A stretch of 64,000 nucleotides of DNA. It comes from Talaromyces rugulosus (taxonomy: Eukaryota > Ascomycota > Eurotiomycetes > Eurotiales > Trichocomaceae). The first letter of the stretch is position 1. The number at the start of each line of letters is the position of its first letter. Both the position numbers and the translations under genes were made by a program. The stretch is from the NCBI RefSeq assembly GCF_013368755.1, contig NC_049562.1, positions 5,518,001 through 5,582,000 of the forward strand, given 5' to 3'. Under the pieces are notes generated by a model. It was given only the letters and a program-made list of their open reading frames with translations, did not search any database and had not been told where the DNA came from. Positions 11,245-22,932 of the stretch are shown in pieces.

Positions 11245-11479
11245 TCTCCATGTTTACCCCAGTCAGTACCCCACGAAATACCGAACTGCCGTGGGCTCGT
11301 GCGTTGACTATGACAAAAATGGCAACATAAAGGAAAATTGTCATACCCTGTCGGTAATTGAACTTGGACCAAACACCGTTGAACGTCATCTAGCTGGGGT
11401 ACCCATAGGAACAATTGCAAATAATAACACCATATACATACTGGTTCACGGTAGTTGGTAGACATCGGTTATGCCAGCA
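11245..11479 (+). pseudogene. left part of a reading frame split by the retrotransposon nest
   Basis: A plus-strand frame reads CVDYDKNGNIKENCHTLS and later GTIANNNTIYILVHGSW. It then has a TAG and continues TSVMPA up to the retrotransposon. If the insertion and one AGCA copy are removed, the same frame continues at 22,758 for about 30 codons to a TAA. The upstream limit is uncertain. I do not recognise the family. The in-frame junction across the target duplication is the main support. Confidence 0.45.
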
Positions 11480-11753
11480 TGTGACGTGCCTTTTCCAAAG
11501 ATATTCGATTCCTATCTAGGGGTGCGATTCTCTAAAACAACAAGCATGGGAAAGGAATCTAACTACCAGGACCTGCAGGAAGGTTTTATCTTGTGTGCTT
11601 AGGTAACCAGCTTGACCCCTTATAGCCCTGGGGTGAGGCTATCCCCAGATCTAGCACCACAGGTTAGGGTTGATGCCCTTCCTACCTAAGGCCTTCCATC
11701 CAGCCACAAAACTGTTTCTATCTTTAGGGATAGCCTTAGGCTCAGCCATCACA
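11480..11753 (-). repeat. outer element LTR, left copy
   Basis: This is a 274-bp direct repeat of 22484-22757. It starts TGTGACGTGCC and ends CATCACA. Its left half is little changed, and the half facing the element interior carries most of its changes. Confidence 0.9.
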
Positions 11754-11838
11754 TCATCCCCCTCTTTAGAAACACTTGCCCTCAAGCATTAATTGCTAGT
11801 CTATCATTATCTACATACTTTTTAACAAATCAATCCTC

Positions 11839-14800
11839 CTCTATGGCTTTCATCCATGCATCCAACCAGCACAATAGACCTGGCTTTTCAGGATTAATAT
11901 CATGGAATGATTTCAGCACCAGTAGAATATTCAAAAAGTACCCTGCTGGATACCATACTGGATCTAGGTCCCTACCTAGCCAGCTTACTTAATAATATAA
12001 CTTCTTTCAGTATATCCAGAAGTCCAGGATCCTGTTAATGTTAGGGTCTTAGCCCCTGGGATACTCAGGCTTCGCTCTCGTAGAATAACCGCACCTGGTC
12101 CGCACCTGGTTCGCCATAGAAGAACCCCCTGACGCTACACCAGATTCGCTAGGGCGCCCCCGGGACCCACACTCGCCTGTATCGACATTCGACAATGCGA
12201 ACCCCTGCGAACCTTTTCCTTCTCTTTCTCACGTTCGAATCTACTCAATTCCTGGACCTACATAAGGCCAGTAAGACGGGACCTAGCCCGTAACAGTTAA
12301 CTTCCTATTCCGAATTTCTATTGACCTAGAGCTCAGGACATTCTTTCTCTAGTTAACCAACAAAGGGCTTGGTTAAAATAGTGCAGCAGAGCTTATCCAA
12401 AGAAAAGATATAATGCACTCGTATGCCCTATAGCAAATCTAATTTAAAGACATATCCTATCTTATACAGTATCTTATATAGCCCTTTAGACTAATAGCCT
12501 AGCTTCCTGTCTAGTTATCCTATATCCTATTCTTCGTTACTGATATAGACATAGTCATTAACTCTAAAGTCTATCTCCTGTCTGCGCTTGTTCACTTACT
12601 ATTACTATCTACTTTATACTTCTATAATATTATTGCAGGCATAGTCCTATATACGCTCTAAATACTATATCTATACTTAAGCTTCTTTTTTGTTTAGTGT
12701 GTAGCTTCTAGGTGGTATTAATAGCGCTTAATCAAATAATATCCAAGGAGCATAACCTTTTTCTATCTTAAATAAAGACATCTCTATAGATTTTTATAGC
12801 AGTGACGCAGCTACAAAGTTAATAATTAATAGATACTCCAACCAGTTGTCTATTACAAAATTAATATATAGCTATAGCTACTACTAAAGATACTAATTTA
12901 CTATCTTTATTTATCTATCTATCTAGGCATACTATACTATTAACAGCTTTACCTTAATATAAAGAATTCAACACGCCTTTTTTCAAAACTTAGAGATAAA
13001 CTGGCCTCCTTAGTCTAATATAATGCTATCTGGCAGGCCTGTCCACAGAAAGATATACTGAATCTATAACTTTGCCATATCTCTAGCTGTCACCCCCTTA
13101 TAATATAGTATAGAAACCAGTCTTTTAGTCAAGCAGTCAACAGTAATAAAAATATTATTGAATCCCTATTTATCCTAGGACAGCTTCATAAAGTCTATTA
13201 ATAAATGCTGCCAAGATTGTACTGGGATAGATAACAATTAGAGGAGTCTAGAGGCCCTATCTCTATATATATTTGTCCTCTTGTATATCTTATAATTATC
13301 TATATACTAGTTTATATCATTGCTCTATACCTTCCAATAGAACTATTTTTAGACTAGCTTCAGCATTTTTATATGTCTTGGGTGTGCTGTTGCAGGTTGT
13401 TAATATACTTCGTCTAGTAGTTATACTCATAAATCGTCCTTCTTAGAAATATAGAATTGTTTATTAAAAAAAAATTATCTTTTAATTACTTTATAGCTCT
13501 CCTTTTTCTCTGAAAGTAAGACTTTGGTATCTTTCTCAGCTATATATTCCTTATTGGCCACCAACACTTTAGTAACAATATTATCCTCTGCAGTTAAAGT
13601 GACCAGTTCTGTATATACCATCTCAAATGCGATCTTATCATCAATTTTATATTATAACAGTAGCATTCGGTTCTGGTAGTTAAGGTTTTTCACCTTTTCA
13701 TCTTTTCTCTAGATAAGGGTGTCTGCTAATACATTTATTTTTCCTAGTTAGTATCTGAATATAAAGTGGTATTCCTCCAAGAACTCACACTATTAGGCTT
13801 ATCAGGCGTTCAGAGCTTTAGTAGTTATAAAGTATTTAAGAGCCTAGTAATCTAATAAAATATCAAAGGACTTCTGTTCTCTTAGTCCGATCAATTCAGA
13901 CTTTTATTCTCTTAGAGTCTTTATTACTACCAGTAATTCTTTATCATAAATATCATAATTATGCTTAGCTAGGGTCATCAATATAGAGTAGTACACAACT
14001 AGATACCATTCCTCATCCTCATATAGTTAAGATAGGACTACAGCCATTACTCTATCTAACATGTCCATTTCTATATAGGTTTGGCGATTGGGGTCATAAT
14101 AGACTAACACCAAGACTTCTAATAATTTCTTTTTCAGACTTTCAAATGCTTCTTCACACTCCTTACTCCATATAAATAGAATATCAGTTTAAGTAAAGTA
14201 ATATAATAACCTTACAGTTCAGCTGTAGGCCTTTATAAACTTCTAATAGAAGTTACAGAAACTAAGGAATGACTATACTTCTAAAACTATCATTGACATC
14301 TTCCAGAAAAAGATAACCTCAATCTTTACTAAGTCGACCTCTATCCTTTCTAAAGTAATAATAAAGTCTAGATACTTGGTTGATGTGACATGGAACTCAT
14401 ATTTTTTAATACTAGCTTGTAGTTCTGCTTTTTGGAGTCTCTTTAATATCTGTCGCACATATATCTTATGCTCTAGCTTATTCTTGCTATATATTAATAG
14501 ATTATCAATAAACATAATCATAAACTGGTCAAGGTAGTCTATAAAGATATTATTGATCAGTTATTGAAATATTGCTGGTCTATTGGTAAGGCTAAATAAT
14601 ATTACCTTATATTTAAAAGTGCCATACCAACAACAGAAAATAATCAGATCTGTGGAGTCTGGGTATATTCAAATTTAGTAGAACCTCTATCTAATGTCTA
14701 GCTTAATAAAGATCTTTGCCTTACTTAAATACTTAAAAACTTCTTTAATAAGTGGCAGTAGATATCGGTCCTTTCTAGTCAAAGTGTTTAGCTTATAATA

Positions 14801-14941
14801 ATCAATACAGAAGTAGAATCCGCTATTGGTTTTCTTAGCTATAAAGATTGGAGACACAAATAGTATATTGCTAAAAATAATAAATCTTTTATCCAGGTTA
14901 TCAATAATATAGTCTTAGGCTGTTTAGAGCTGTTCTTTTAA
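11839..14941 (-). pseudogene. outer element pol remnant: RT, RNase H, integrase, chromodomain
   Basis: Reading the minus strand downward from 14941, RT begins with LKEQL, then IIDNLDKRFI, KIFIKLDI and the catalytic-site remnant FIDNLLIYS at about 14,500-14,530, where family members have DD. A short open part survives at 14273-14521. Integrase follows at about 13,250-12,950 (DFMKLS, FITVDCLTKR, ARDMAKLYIQYIF, GGQFIS). A chromodomain lies at about 12,360-11,839 (EVNRILDFWIY, KKLYY, VSWLGRDLDPVWYPAG, FHDINPEKPG). It is cut by the solo LTR. Stops occur throughout. The block starts at the RT N-terminus directly beside the inner element. Confidence 0.8.
12039..12295. mobile_element. solo LTR of a third element, with 5-bp target duplication
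   Basis: A 257-bp GC-richer segment stands out from the mutated surroundings. It starts TGTTAGGG and ends CCGTAACA, giving TGTTA/TAACA inverted ends. It is flanked by the perfect duplication GTTAA (12034-12038 and 12296-12300). Removing it joins the two halves of the outer element's chromodomain in the same frame. It shows no sign of the transition mutations that fill its host element, so it is younger or was too short to be a RIP target. Confidence 0.85.
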
Positions 14942-15196
14942 TATGTGACGGTCCTGACCCAGGCCTCGGGAACCAGCAGTGGCGGCCTGAGGCACCACCA
15001 GGGAAAGGGAACCGAGAGCGGTACTGAGATGGAAATAACCTCATGTGGAACCATAAAGGGAATAGACTGACGCACACAAAGGAATATTTCTCATGTAACT
15101 AGTGGGAGAGGTTCTTTCTCTTCCTTTTTCCTTTTTCATGTTTAGTTTTCTCGTTGCAGAGTACTCTTAGAGGATAGGAATCAACTTATCATTATA
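14942..15196 (+). repeat. inner element 5' LTR
   Basis: This is a direct repeat of 20597-20849. It starts TGTGACGG (unmutated) and ends in a heavily changed TTATCATTATA, where the other copy has TCGTCGTCACA. All differences I compared are transitions. Confidence 0.9.
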
Positions 15197-15699
15197 TAAA
15201 ACCAAACATCACTTCTTTTATCTTTTATTTAAGATTGCAAAGCTTATACAGCAATATTAGTAATCTAACTATTACTTAAACTATATCTTGATCCTTTTAT
15301 TATATTACTGCTGAGCCTAGAAGACTAAGATAATACGACTAGTAAGCATAGGTGAGGATCATCAAGGGCCAGTACAAGAGATATAGATAGACCTAATAGA
15401 GATAAATAAGTCAAGTAAAGCATTGGGATGTTGTTTAATCTTTGATTTAAAAGACCTTGAGCTGAATAAATATCTATTATCTACACAGATGAATAAATAA
15501 GAATTTTTGTTGCTTTATTACACTAATCCCCAGAGATTATTTGACCAGATATATAAACAGCAAGACAAAAGTACATAATAAATAAAGAATCTAAAGATCT
15601 AGAACAAGAAAGAACAGCAGAGCTTGATAGTCAAAGTTGTTAATCTTAAGCAGACCATCTATGACCAGATAGCTGCTATAAAGAAGCTTATTGAGGAGC

Positions 15700-18600
15700 G
15701 CAACACTACTTAGGATAGAGCTAATAGGACTAGATGGAATACTTTAGCTCCAAAAAGAAGCACACCAAAAGTACTAAGTTGCCAGATGGGCAGGTGTTAG
15801 TGGATGAGAAAGACCCTAAATTTAAGTTGTGGCTTATTGATATTAAAGAGAAACTTAAAGCCAACGCTGACCACTATTCTACTGCCTAGGTATATATAGT
15901 CTATATAAAGAGCATATACAAAAAAGAAGTAGTGAATCACCTACTTGCTCGCATAAAAAAAGACTTACCTAATTAATATTATAATATAAACAACATCTTT
16001 AACCACCTTTGTACCCTGTACCAAGACGCTAATAAAATCATTAATACCAAAATAGAACTACGACACCTCATGATGAGAAATACTAAGTTCCAGCTTTTTC
16101 TCTTACAATTCGTACTACTTACTCAGAATACAGGCTTAGCCATTAGTAAGTAGAAAAAGGACCTGTTTTATAAGTTATTCTTTAAGTTGCAGCGCACAAT
16201 AATTAAAAAGAGTAATAACATATATATCTCGTACCAGGAATTTATCAAGAAATATAATACCACTGTTAATTGTCTCAAGCAAATCAATACCAGCAAGAAG
16301 CATGCACGTCTACATAAGACTGATACATACCCTAGACCTGGCGAGAGCTACCCAAATCCAGCAACTCTAAAAGCGAAAAATGAATCAGAAGGCCTACTGT
16401 GATTAGAATGAAAGAAACTGATAAAGGAAAACAAGTACTTTAACTATAAATTGCCAGAGCACAGAGCATTTAATTGTCCTTTAAAGAAGAAAATACCAGA
16501 GTTGAAGAATCTTAAAGAAGTCAGCCCACTGAAGAGTTAGTTAGAAAACAACTATATCTAGGGAAAGACTCCTCTCTAGGCATTGTGAGTGTTGATTTAT
16601 CATCTTTAGACTTTTTCTAGTTATTGGAGAGAGAGCAGGATAATCTAGTCTCACCTATTTAATTAGCTAAGAATAGACTTTCTATTACTACTAAAGCGTT
16701 AATAAACACTGGAGTAAATAGTTATATTTTCCTTAATATTTTTCTTGCCAAGAAGCTCGCATACTATTTCTAAACTTATATAATCCCCTTAAAACAACCC
16801 TATATAGTAAAAGGGTATAACAGCAAGATAGCCACATTAATTATATACCTAATATGTCTGACTTTGAAGATATAAGGACGAGTACAGCAGTATCTTCTTT
16901 TTTTAATAGTAGAGCTAGGGAAACATAATATTATCTTTAGATAAATATGGATGACAGAGCATAGTATCTTGATAGACTATTGCCATCATTGGTTACTCTA
17001 GCCAGAAAAGGTTTCCTTGAAGGATGAGCTATTATCTAAGTAAGATCTCTTTATTCCCAAAACAATCCTCTTCTGACTGAAGAAAGTTTCTATAAAGCAT
17101 CAGAAGGATACCAATTGATGAGATGGTCTCTTTAATAAAGAAATCAGATAGAAGGCTACTGGTGAAGCACTATGTGAGATTACACCTGTAGATACTATCT
17201 CTAGATTACGTTGGACCAGCTACCGAAAGGAACAGCTCGTGGCGTTGGTAAAGATAAACTAATAGTTGAGCAGTGCGCGTAATGACCTTTCTAAGGAAAA
17301 AGCAAATTTAGTACACTGCTAGAAATAAGCTAAGCCTGTAAAACCAAAATCTAAGGTACAGATAGCACTTATTAAGACTACAGGATTTGTAAGATGCTTA
17401 AAGGATAAGAATACAACTATCTTTATGACGAGCTTCTATGAAATTGAAAAGGTTATATAGAATAAATAGAAAGACTATTTAGGAATTAAGGAGCTTGCTG
17501 AGATTAGATAGAAATTACCTGAGAGGTATCAGGAATATACAGATGTATTCTTTAAATAAGAATTAGATAAGCTTTCAGATCATAAAGGCTATAATTATTA
17601 GATTGAGCTAACCAGCAAGTAAGAGCTAGGTTATAGCCCTTTATACCAAATAAACCTAAAAGAGCTTGAGGCTACACAAAAATATATCCTAGATAATCTA
17701 AATAAAGGTTTTATTGTGCCTAGTAATACACTTTTCATATCACCAATTCTCATGGCATCTAAGCCAGATAAAGGACTTTAATTCTATATAGATTACTGGA
17801 AGCTGAACGCTCTGACTAAGAAAGACTGATATCTACTGCTGCTAATTAAAGAAATCTTTGAGCGGCTGAGTAAAGTAAAGATATTTATTAAATTGGACAT
17901 ACAGCAAGATTTCTATTGTATCAGAATAAGCTTAGAGTTAGAGGACTTAACAACCTTCCAATATTGATATAGAATATATAAGTATAAGGTGATACCTTTT
18001 AGATTAATAAATAAACCAGCAACTTTTTAGTGACTGGTGAATAATATCTTTATAGACTGTCTTGATAAGTTTCTAGTAGCATTCATTGATAACTTACTAA
18101 TTTATAGTGAGAATAAGCTTGAGCATCAGGCACATATAAAATTTGTACTGGAAAGACTGAGAATAGCTAGGCTACAGGCTGTAATCTATAAATACAAATT
18201 CTATATCAAAATCATATGGTATCTAGGATTCATTATCACGCTAGAAAGAATCAAGATTGACCTAACTAAGATCGATACTATCCTGAAATAGATAGTTCTA
18301 GGAACTGTGTGAGGAGTGTAATTGTTTCTAGGGTTCTGCAACTTCTACTGGAAGTTTATACAGGAATATAGTTGGATAGCCAAACCCCTGAACTATTTAA
18401 CTTAGGTAGATATCCCTTTTATCTGGGACAGCAACTGCAAACTGGCATTTAAAAAACTAAAGAAGTTGTTAACTAAGGCTCCAGTATTATATTACTATTA
18501 ACTAGAGCAATCGACACAGGTAGAAATAGATACCTTTGATAAGATAGTTGCAGCAGTCTTGTTGTAGTGTTGTAAGGATAATAAGTAGTATCTGATAATA

Positions 18601-20510
18601 TTCTACTTAGCAATAATGATGCTAGCTGAGAGGAACTATAATATTTATAATAAGGAGATACTCGCAATCATTAAAGTCTTGAAAGAATAGAGACCCAAGT
18701 TGATAGAGTTTTAAAGAGAGAAGTAGTTTAAGATTCTATCTAACCACCAAGTTTTTGAATACTTTATATCTATAAAGTCATTAAACGCTTAACAGGTAAG
18801 ATAGTGTAAATTCTTATATAAGTTTTACTTTACTCTAAAGTATCGACCAGGCAAGACCAATGTACTCATAGATATCTTAATCTAATGATATAGTAATAAA
18901 ACAGGTAATCTAGATTATTAGAAAAGGATTTTACTCCTAGAAAAAATCTTAAATAGTAGAATTATTAAAAAGCTAAACTGCGGAAAATATCTATAAGCTA
19001 ATAACCTGGAAGTAGAAGTCTATGTGGTCATAGCTAGAACCAATCTAGTGCCTCATGTTATAATAGTTAATAAGTAATATACTGCCATAGCTGAAGTAAA
19101 AAAATAAGTAGAATATTTAGGAGAAAACTGATAAATTATCAACAAGATAGTACTATTTAAAGGCTATTTATATATTTCTGAGGAAGGAGATCTACGCATA
19201 TATTTATTAGATAAGATCTATTACTAACCATCTACTGTCTATCCTGGAAGGACAAAGACTTAGAGCTTGGTTAAAGAATATTATTATTAGGAGTTATGGA
19301 GTAAGAATATGAACTATTATCTAAATAACTATATAGTGTACAAGCAGATAAATACTTAGAAGGACCTGCCTCCTAGACTGCTGAATCTATTGCTTATTCC
19401 AGATTAACCTTAGCAATATATTTTAATAGATTTTATGACTTATTTATAAGACTATAAAGGATACAACACAGTATTCATGATTATAGACTGACTTAGCAAA
19501 GCATCAGTATCAATACCTTATCAAAAAGAGATCACAGCTAAAGGAATAGCCCAGTTATGGTTAGAGAATATGCTCTACTGGACAAGACTTTCTAACTCTA
19601 TTATATCAGACAGAGATAGTTAATTTGTGTCAGAATTCTGGTCGGAGGTATACTACTACCTTAGAATTAAGCTGAAGCTGTCAACTACCCACCATCCTTA
19701 GACCAATAGATAGATAGAGATTGCTAACTAGTACTTATCACAGAAGCTAAGAGTATTTATGAACTATATACAGAATAACTAGTTAGACTGGTTGCTGATA
19801 ATAGATTATATAGCAGCAATCCTACCTCAAGAGTTAATTAGACTATTATTATTCATAGTTAAAAAAGAATATCAGCTATGCATCTCATTCAATTGGAAAT
19901 CACCTAAACTATTAAAGAAACTAACCCTGAACAAAAAAGATACTAAATCATAGCTAGATTAAATATATAGCGCCTGGGAAGTGGCAAGAACAAATCTTTA
20001 AAAAAGTTAGAAGCGACAGCAGTTGACAACTAATAGAAAGCGCCGACTACTTAACTTTAATATAGGTGATTATGTCATAGTTATTATAAAGCACTAGGAA
20101 ATAAGACGGCCTAGTAGAAAGCTAGATATCTAGATAAATAGTCTATATCAAATCAAGAAGCGAATTAGCAACTTTTTCAAACTAGAATTACTAGACAAGA
20201 TCAACATGCATCCTATATTCTTACTAAAGAAACTAAGGCAAGCGGCAACCACAGAACTATTACCAAGACAGCTAGAAGAGCCGACAGAGCCTATCAAGAT
20301 AAATAGACAGGATGAGTGGGTGGTTAAAAAAGTATTAAACATCTGGGTATACTAGAAAAAGCTTTATTACTAAATAAAATAGTTAGATCATAACATTAAT
20401 ATAGAATAATACCTAGCCAGAAATTTCAAGAACACTCTTGTTATATTAAAGAAGTACCATAACTACTACCTAGAGAAGCCAGGACCACCGAAACACCTCT
20501 AGGAATAGTT
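15700..20510 (+). pseudogene. inner element gag-pol remnant with chromodomain
   Basis: Gag starts at about 15,730 (YFSSKKKHTK, LPDGQVLVDEKDPKFKLWL). A zinc-knuckle remnant lies at about 16,440-16,480 (YKLPEHRAFNCP). The protease site remnant is at about 16,690 (KALINTGVNSYIF). RT covers about 17,640-18,300 (KIFIKLDIQQDF, YKYKVIPF, FIDNLLIYSEN; a short open frame survives at 18037-18291). RNase H lies at about 18,470-18,700 (ERNYNIYNKEILAII). Integrase covers about 19,400-19,800, with acidic residues in LIDFMTYL, SDRDS and the later IEIAN. The chromodomain covers about 20,290-20,505 (DEWVVKKVLNIWVY, YLARNFKN, KPGPPKHL). Dozens of in-frame stops, mostly TAG, exclude function. Confidence 0.85.
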
Positions 20511-20596
20511 AAAGACAGCAGAAAAAAATAGATTCGTGCCAGACAGGAGAGATAATAGCATGCTTAAGAGCAAGCATAGCCTAGAAGAGAGAGTAG

Positions 20597-20849
20597 TATA
20601 ATGGTCCTGACCTAGATCTCGGGAACCAGCAGTGGCGGCCTAAGGCACTACCAGGGAAAGGAAACCAAGAGTGGTACTGAGATAGAAATAACCTCATATG
20701 GAACTATAAAGGGAATAGACTGACGCACACAAAGGAATATTTCTCATGTAACTAGCGGGGGAGGTTCTTTCTCTTCCTCTTTCCCTTCTTATGTTTGGTT
20801 TTCTCGTTGCAGAGTACTCTTAGAGGATAGGAATCGACTCGTCGTCACA
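20597..20849 (+). repeat. inner element 3' LTR
   Basis: This is a direct repeat of 14942-15196. It starts with the mutated TATAATGG and ends with the intact CGTCACA, the mirror image of the mutation pattern in the other copy. Confidence 0.9.
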
Positions 20850-22300
20850 TCTCTACTAAAAATACATCTAAAAAGACAAATCTATTGGCTCTAGTATCGG
20901 CCAAAGCTTTAATGTAAATTGAATATCCATTCTTAGCTAGCTAAATAGATATAGTTATACTATCCTTCTCTCTCCCCATCAGCTGTGAGAAATCCAAAGC
21001 TTTATTATTTGTACTTAATGCGCCTAAGAAAGAGACTTCTTCTAGGCATAGACATTTTCCAACTCCTTGTCTGCGTTATCCTCATTCTATTTTTCTAAGG
21101 CCTTCAGATCCAGAGCCTTCTTTTTGAGGAGGCACTTGTCAGCATAATAACCACTTAATTTATAATTAAAGCACTTATCCTTGCTTATTAGCTTCTTTTT
21201 TTCTTCTTAGAAAAGCTATAGTTAAGAGGCTTTATTCTTTAGCTTTAATCCTCTAAAGATATTCGACTGGTGGCCTTCTTGACTATAGCCTTTACTATTC
21301 CCAATCCCACAGCTACAGGCACATCATTCCCCTTCAACAATCTGCTCGAGGCAATTAACAATAATATAACATCTTTGTACAAAAATCTAGTACAACACCA
21401 TTAGATCAGTGCTTTCTTTGATCATAACACACTGCATGTCGAACAAGAATTTATAGTAAAGTTCCTCCTTCTATTCTGATAGGGCAAGGCCAATTTCCTA
21501 GATAAGAAGTATAAATTTCAACAAAAAGATCTAAAACTTTGAATCTCTTATTGCTAGGCGACAGAGTTCTATCTTCATATTGATCATGTGGTTCTTGTCC
21601 ATGTAGATTGTTCTTAGATACTCAAAGATGTCACCAACATCCTGGTAACATTATGCTGAGTCCTTCTGGAATTATGGAAGTAAGTGGTTAGCTACTTCTT
21701 CCTTACATATCTCCTTCATGTACGCCATACAGGCCAGGGCTATTAGATAATGGTCAGCATTAGTTTCCAACTTATTCTCGACATTAATCTTCTATAATTT
21801 GTACTTAGGATTGATTCTATCCAATAGTAGCTAGCTATCTAGTAGCTTAGTAGTCTTCTTCTTATAATCTTCCCTAGCTAGAGAGATATTAGCAATTATA
21901 GCATCACGCTCCATAATCAGTTTAGACATAACCTGGTGATGGTCGGCCAGATTGCTCTTAAGATTCTAAATCTCCTCTCTCATAGAGTTGATTTCCTCTA
22001 TATCATTATTGTTAGACTCAGTAAGAGCCTCTTCTAGTTATTTCTTCTATATAGAGAGATATTGGAATAAACCTTTAAATAGGCCTCTAGGGTCACTTTT
22101 ATAAAGCTCAAGAAATTCATCCTTATTAAGTAGTCCTTTAAAAATATTTCTAAGCTTTAATTCTTTAAAATTAATAATCAAGCAGCAACTGGGCTCTTCT
22201 ATATTGTTATTACTGGCACTCTTGCCATACTGATGTCTATTAGCAATACTTGGTCTTGCTATTATACTAGCTCATAAGATTTCTAGGTTTTAAATAAAGA
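20850..22300 (-). pseudogene. outer element gag and protease remnant
   Basis: On the minus strand, gag-like sequence precedes a zinc knuckle at about 21,131-21,190 (KCFNYKLSGYYADKC), in which one Cys and the His are both Tyr. The protease site remnant ALADTRANRFVF lies at about 20,870-20,910, ending at the inner insertion. The Cys-to-Tyr and His-to-Tyr changes are G-to-A and C-to-T respectively, as expected from RIP. Confidence 0.75.
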
Positions 22301-22483
22301 TAAATAAAGGTTTAGGGTCAGAGTGCTGATAAGATGTTTATTATAGCTGTATGGACCGTGCTGAATATAAAAAGATTAAGATAAAGAAAAATCTACTCCT
22401 AACCAGAGCACTGACTACAGCTAAGTACTGGCTATACTAATCATAAAAAAGACAAAAATAAAGTATAGTGATGCTTATTATAA

Positions 22484-22757
22484 TATAACATGCCTTTTCC
22501 AAAGATATTCAATTCCTATCTAGAGATACAATTCTCTAAAACAACAAGCATAGGAAAGGAATCTAACTACCAGGACCTGCAGGAAGGTTTTATCTTGTAT
22601 GCTTAGATAACCAGCTTGACCCCTTATGGCCCCAGGGTGAGGCTATCCCCAGATCTGGCACCGCGGGTTAGAGTTGATGCCCTTCCTGCCTGAGGCCTCC
22701 CATCCGGCCACGAGGCCGCTCCTACCCTTGGGGATAGCCTCAGGCTCAGCCGTCACA
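22484..22757 (-). repeat. outer element LTR, right copy
   Basis: This is a 274-bp direct repeat of 11480-11753. It starts TATAACATGCC, mutated relative to TGTGACGTGCC in the other copy, and ends with intact CGTCACA. Its right half is GC-rich and nearly unchanged. Confidence 0.9.
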
Positions 22758-22851
22758 AGCAGGGACTTTCATCTTCTACTCGATTCCTGGGGGAAATGAT
22801 GTCGGGGAGAACGTGCTCACTGTTGCCCGGCTAAGGACGCTCAAGATTTAA
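22758..22851 (+). pseudogene. right part of the reading frame split by the nest
   Basis: Directly after the right LTR and AGCA, an open frame reads GTFIFYSIPGG then NDVGENVLTVARLRTLKI and ends at TAA (22849-22851). The frame is the same as that of the left fragment ending at 11479. It looks like the C-terminus of an unrecognised protein. Confidence 0.45.
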
Positions 22852-22932
22852 AGGTTCCGTTTAAGAAAGTGCCTATTTCAAGGCAGTTTGTTCTGGAAAG
22901 ATTTTTTTTGGTGTGTTTATGAAGATACACCT

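Larger units (their letters stand above)
14942..20849 (+). mobile_element. inner LTR retrotransposon (Ty3/Gypsy chromovirus), degenerate
   Basis: The element has about 254-bp LTRs (14942-15196 and 20597-20849) with TGTGACGG...CGTCACA ends. Plus-strand gag, protease, RT, RNase H, integrase and chromodomain remnants lie in order between them. It lies in the opposite orientation to its host element, between host protease and RT. The flanking 5-mers (TTTAA and TCTCT) do not match, so no target duplication is visible. Its ends are the same as those of the outer element, so the two belong to related families. Confidence 0.9.
11480..22757 (-). mobile_element. outer LTR retrotransposon (Ty3/Gypsy chromovirus), degenerate, with nested insertions
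   Basis: Two 274-bp direct LTRs (11480-11753 and 22484-22757) with TGTGACG...CGTCACA ends bound the element. A 4-bp AGCA flanks it on both sides (11476-11479 and 22758-22761). Minus-strand remnants run in Ty3/Gypsy order: gag with a zinc knuckle, protease, RT, RNase H, integrase, chromodomain. All frames are broken by many stops, mainly TAG, and the interior is AT-rich. The differences between the two LTRs are transitions. This is the expected result of repeat-induced point mutation. The inner element (14942-20849) and a solo LTR (12039-12295) are inserted in it. Confidence 0.9.

Noticed and set aside
14273..14521. 82-codon open frame with RT motif as an independent gene
   Set aside because: It is a surviving piece of the outer element's RT; stops lie on both sides and the FIDN site is mutated.
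18037..18291. 84-codon open frame with RT motif as an independent gene
   Set aside because: It is part of the inner element's degenerate RT.
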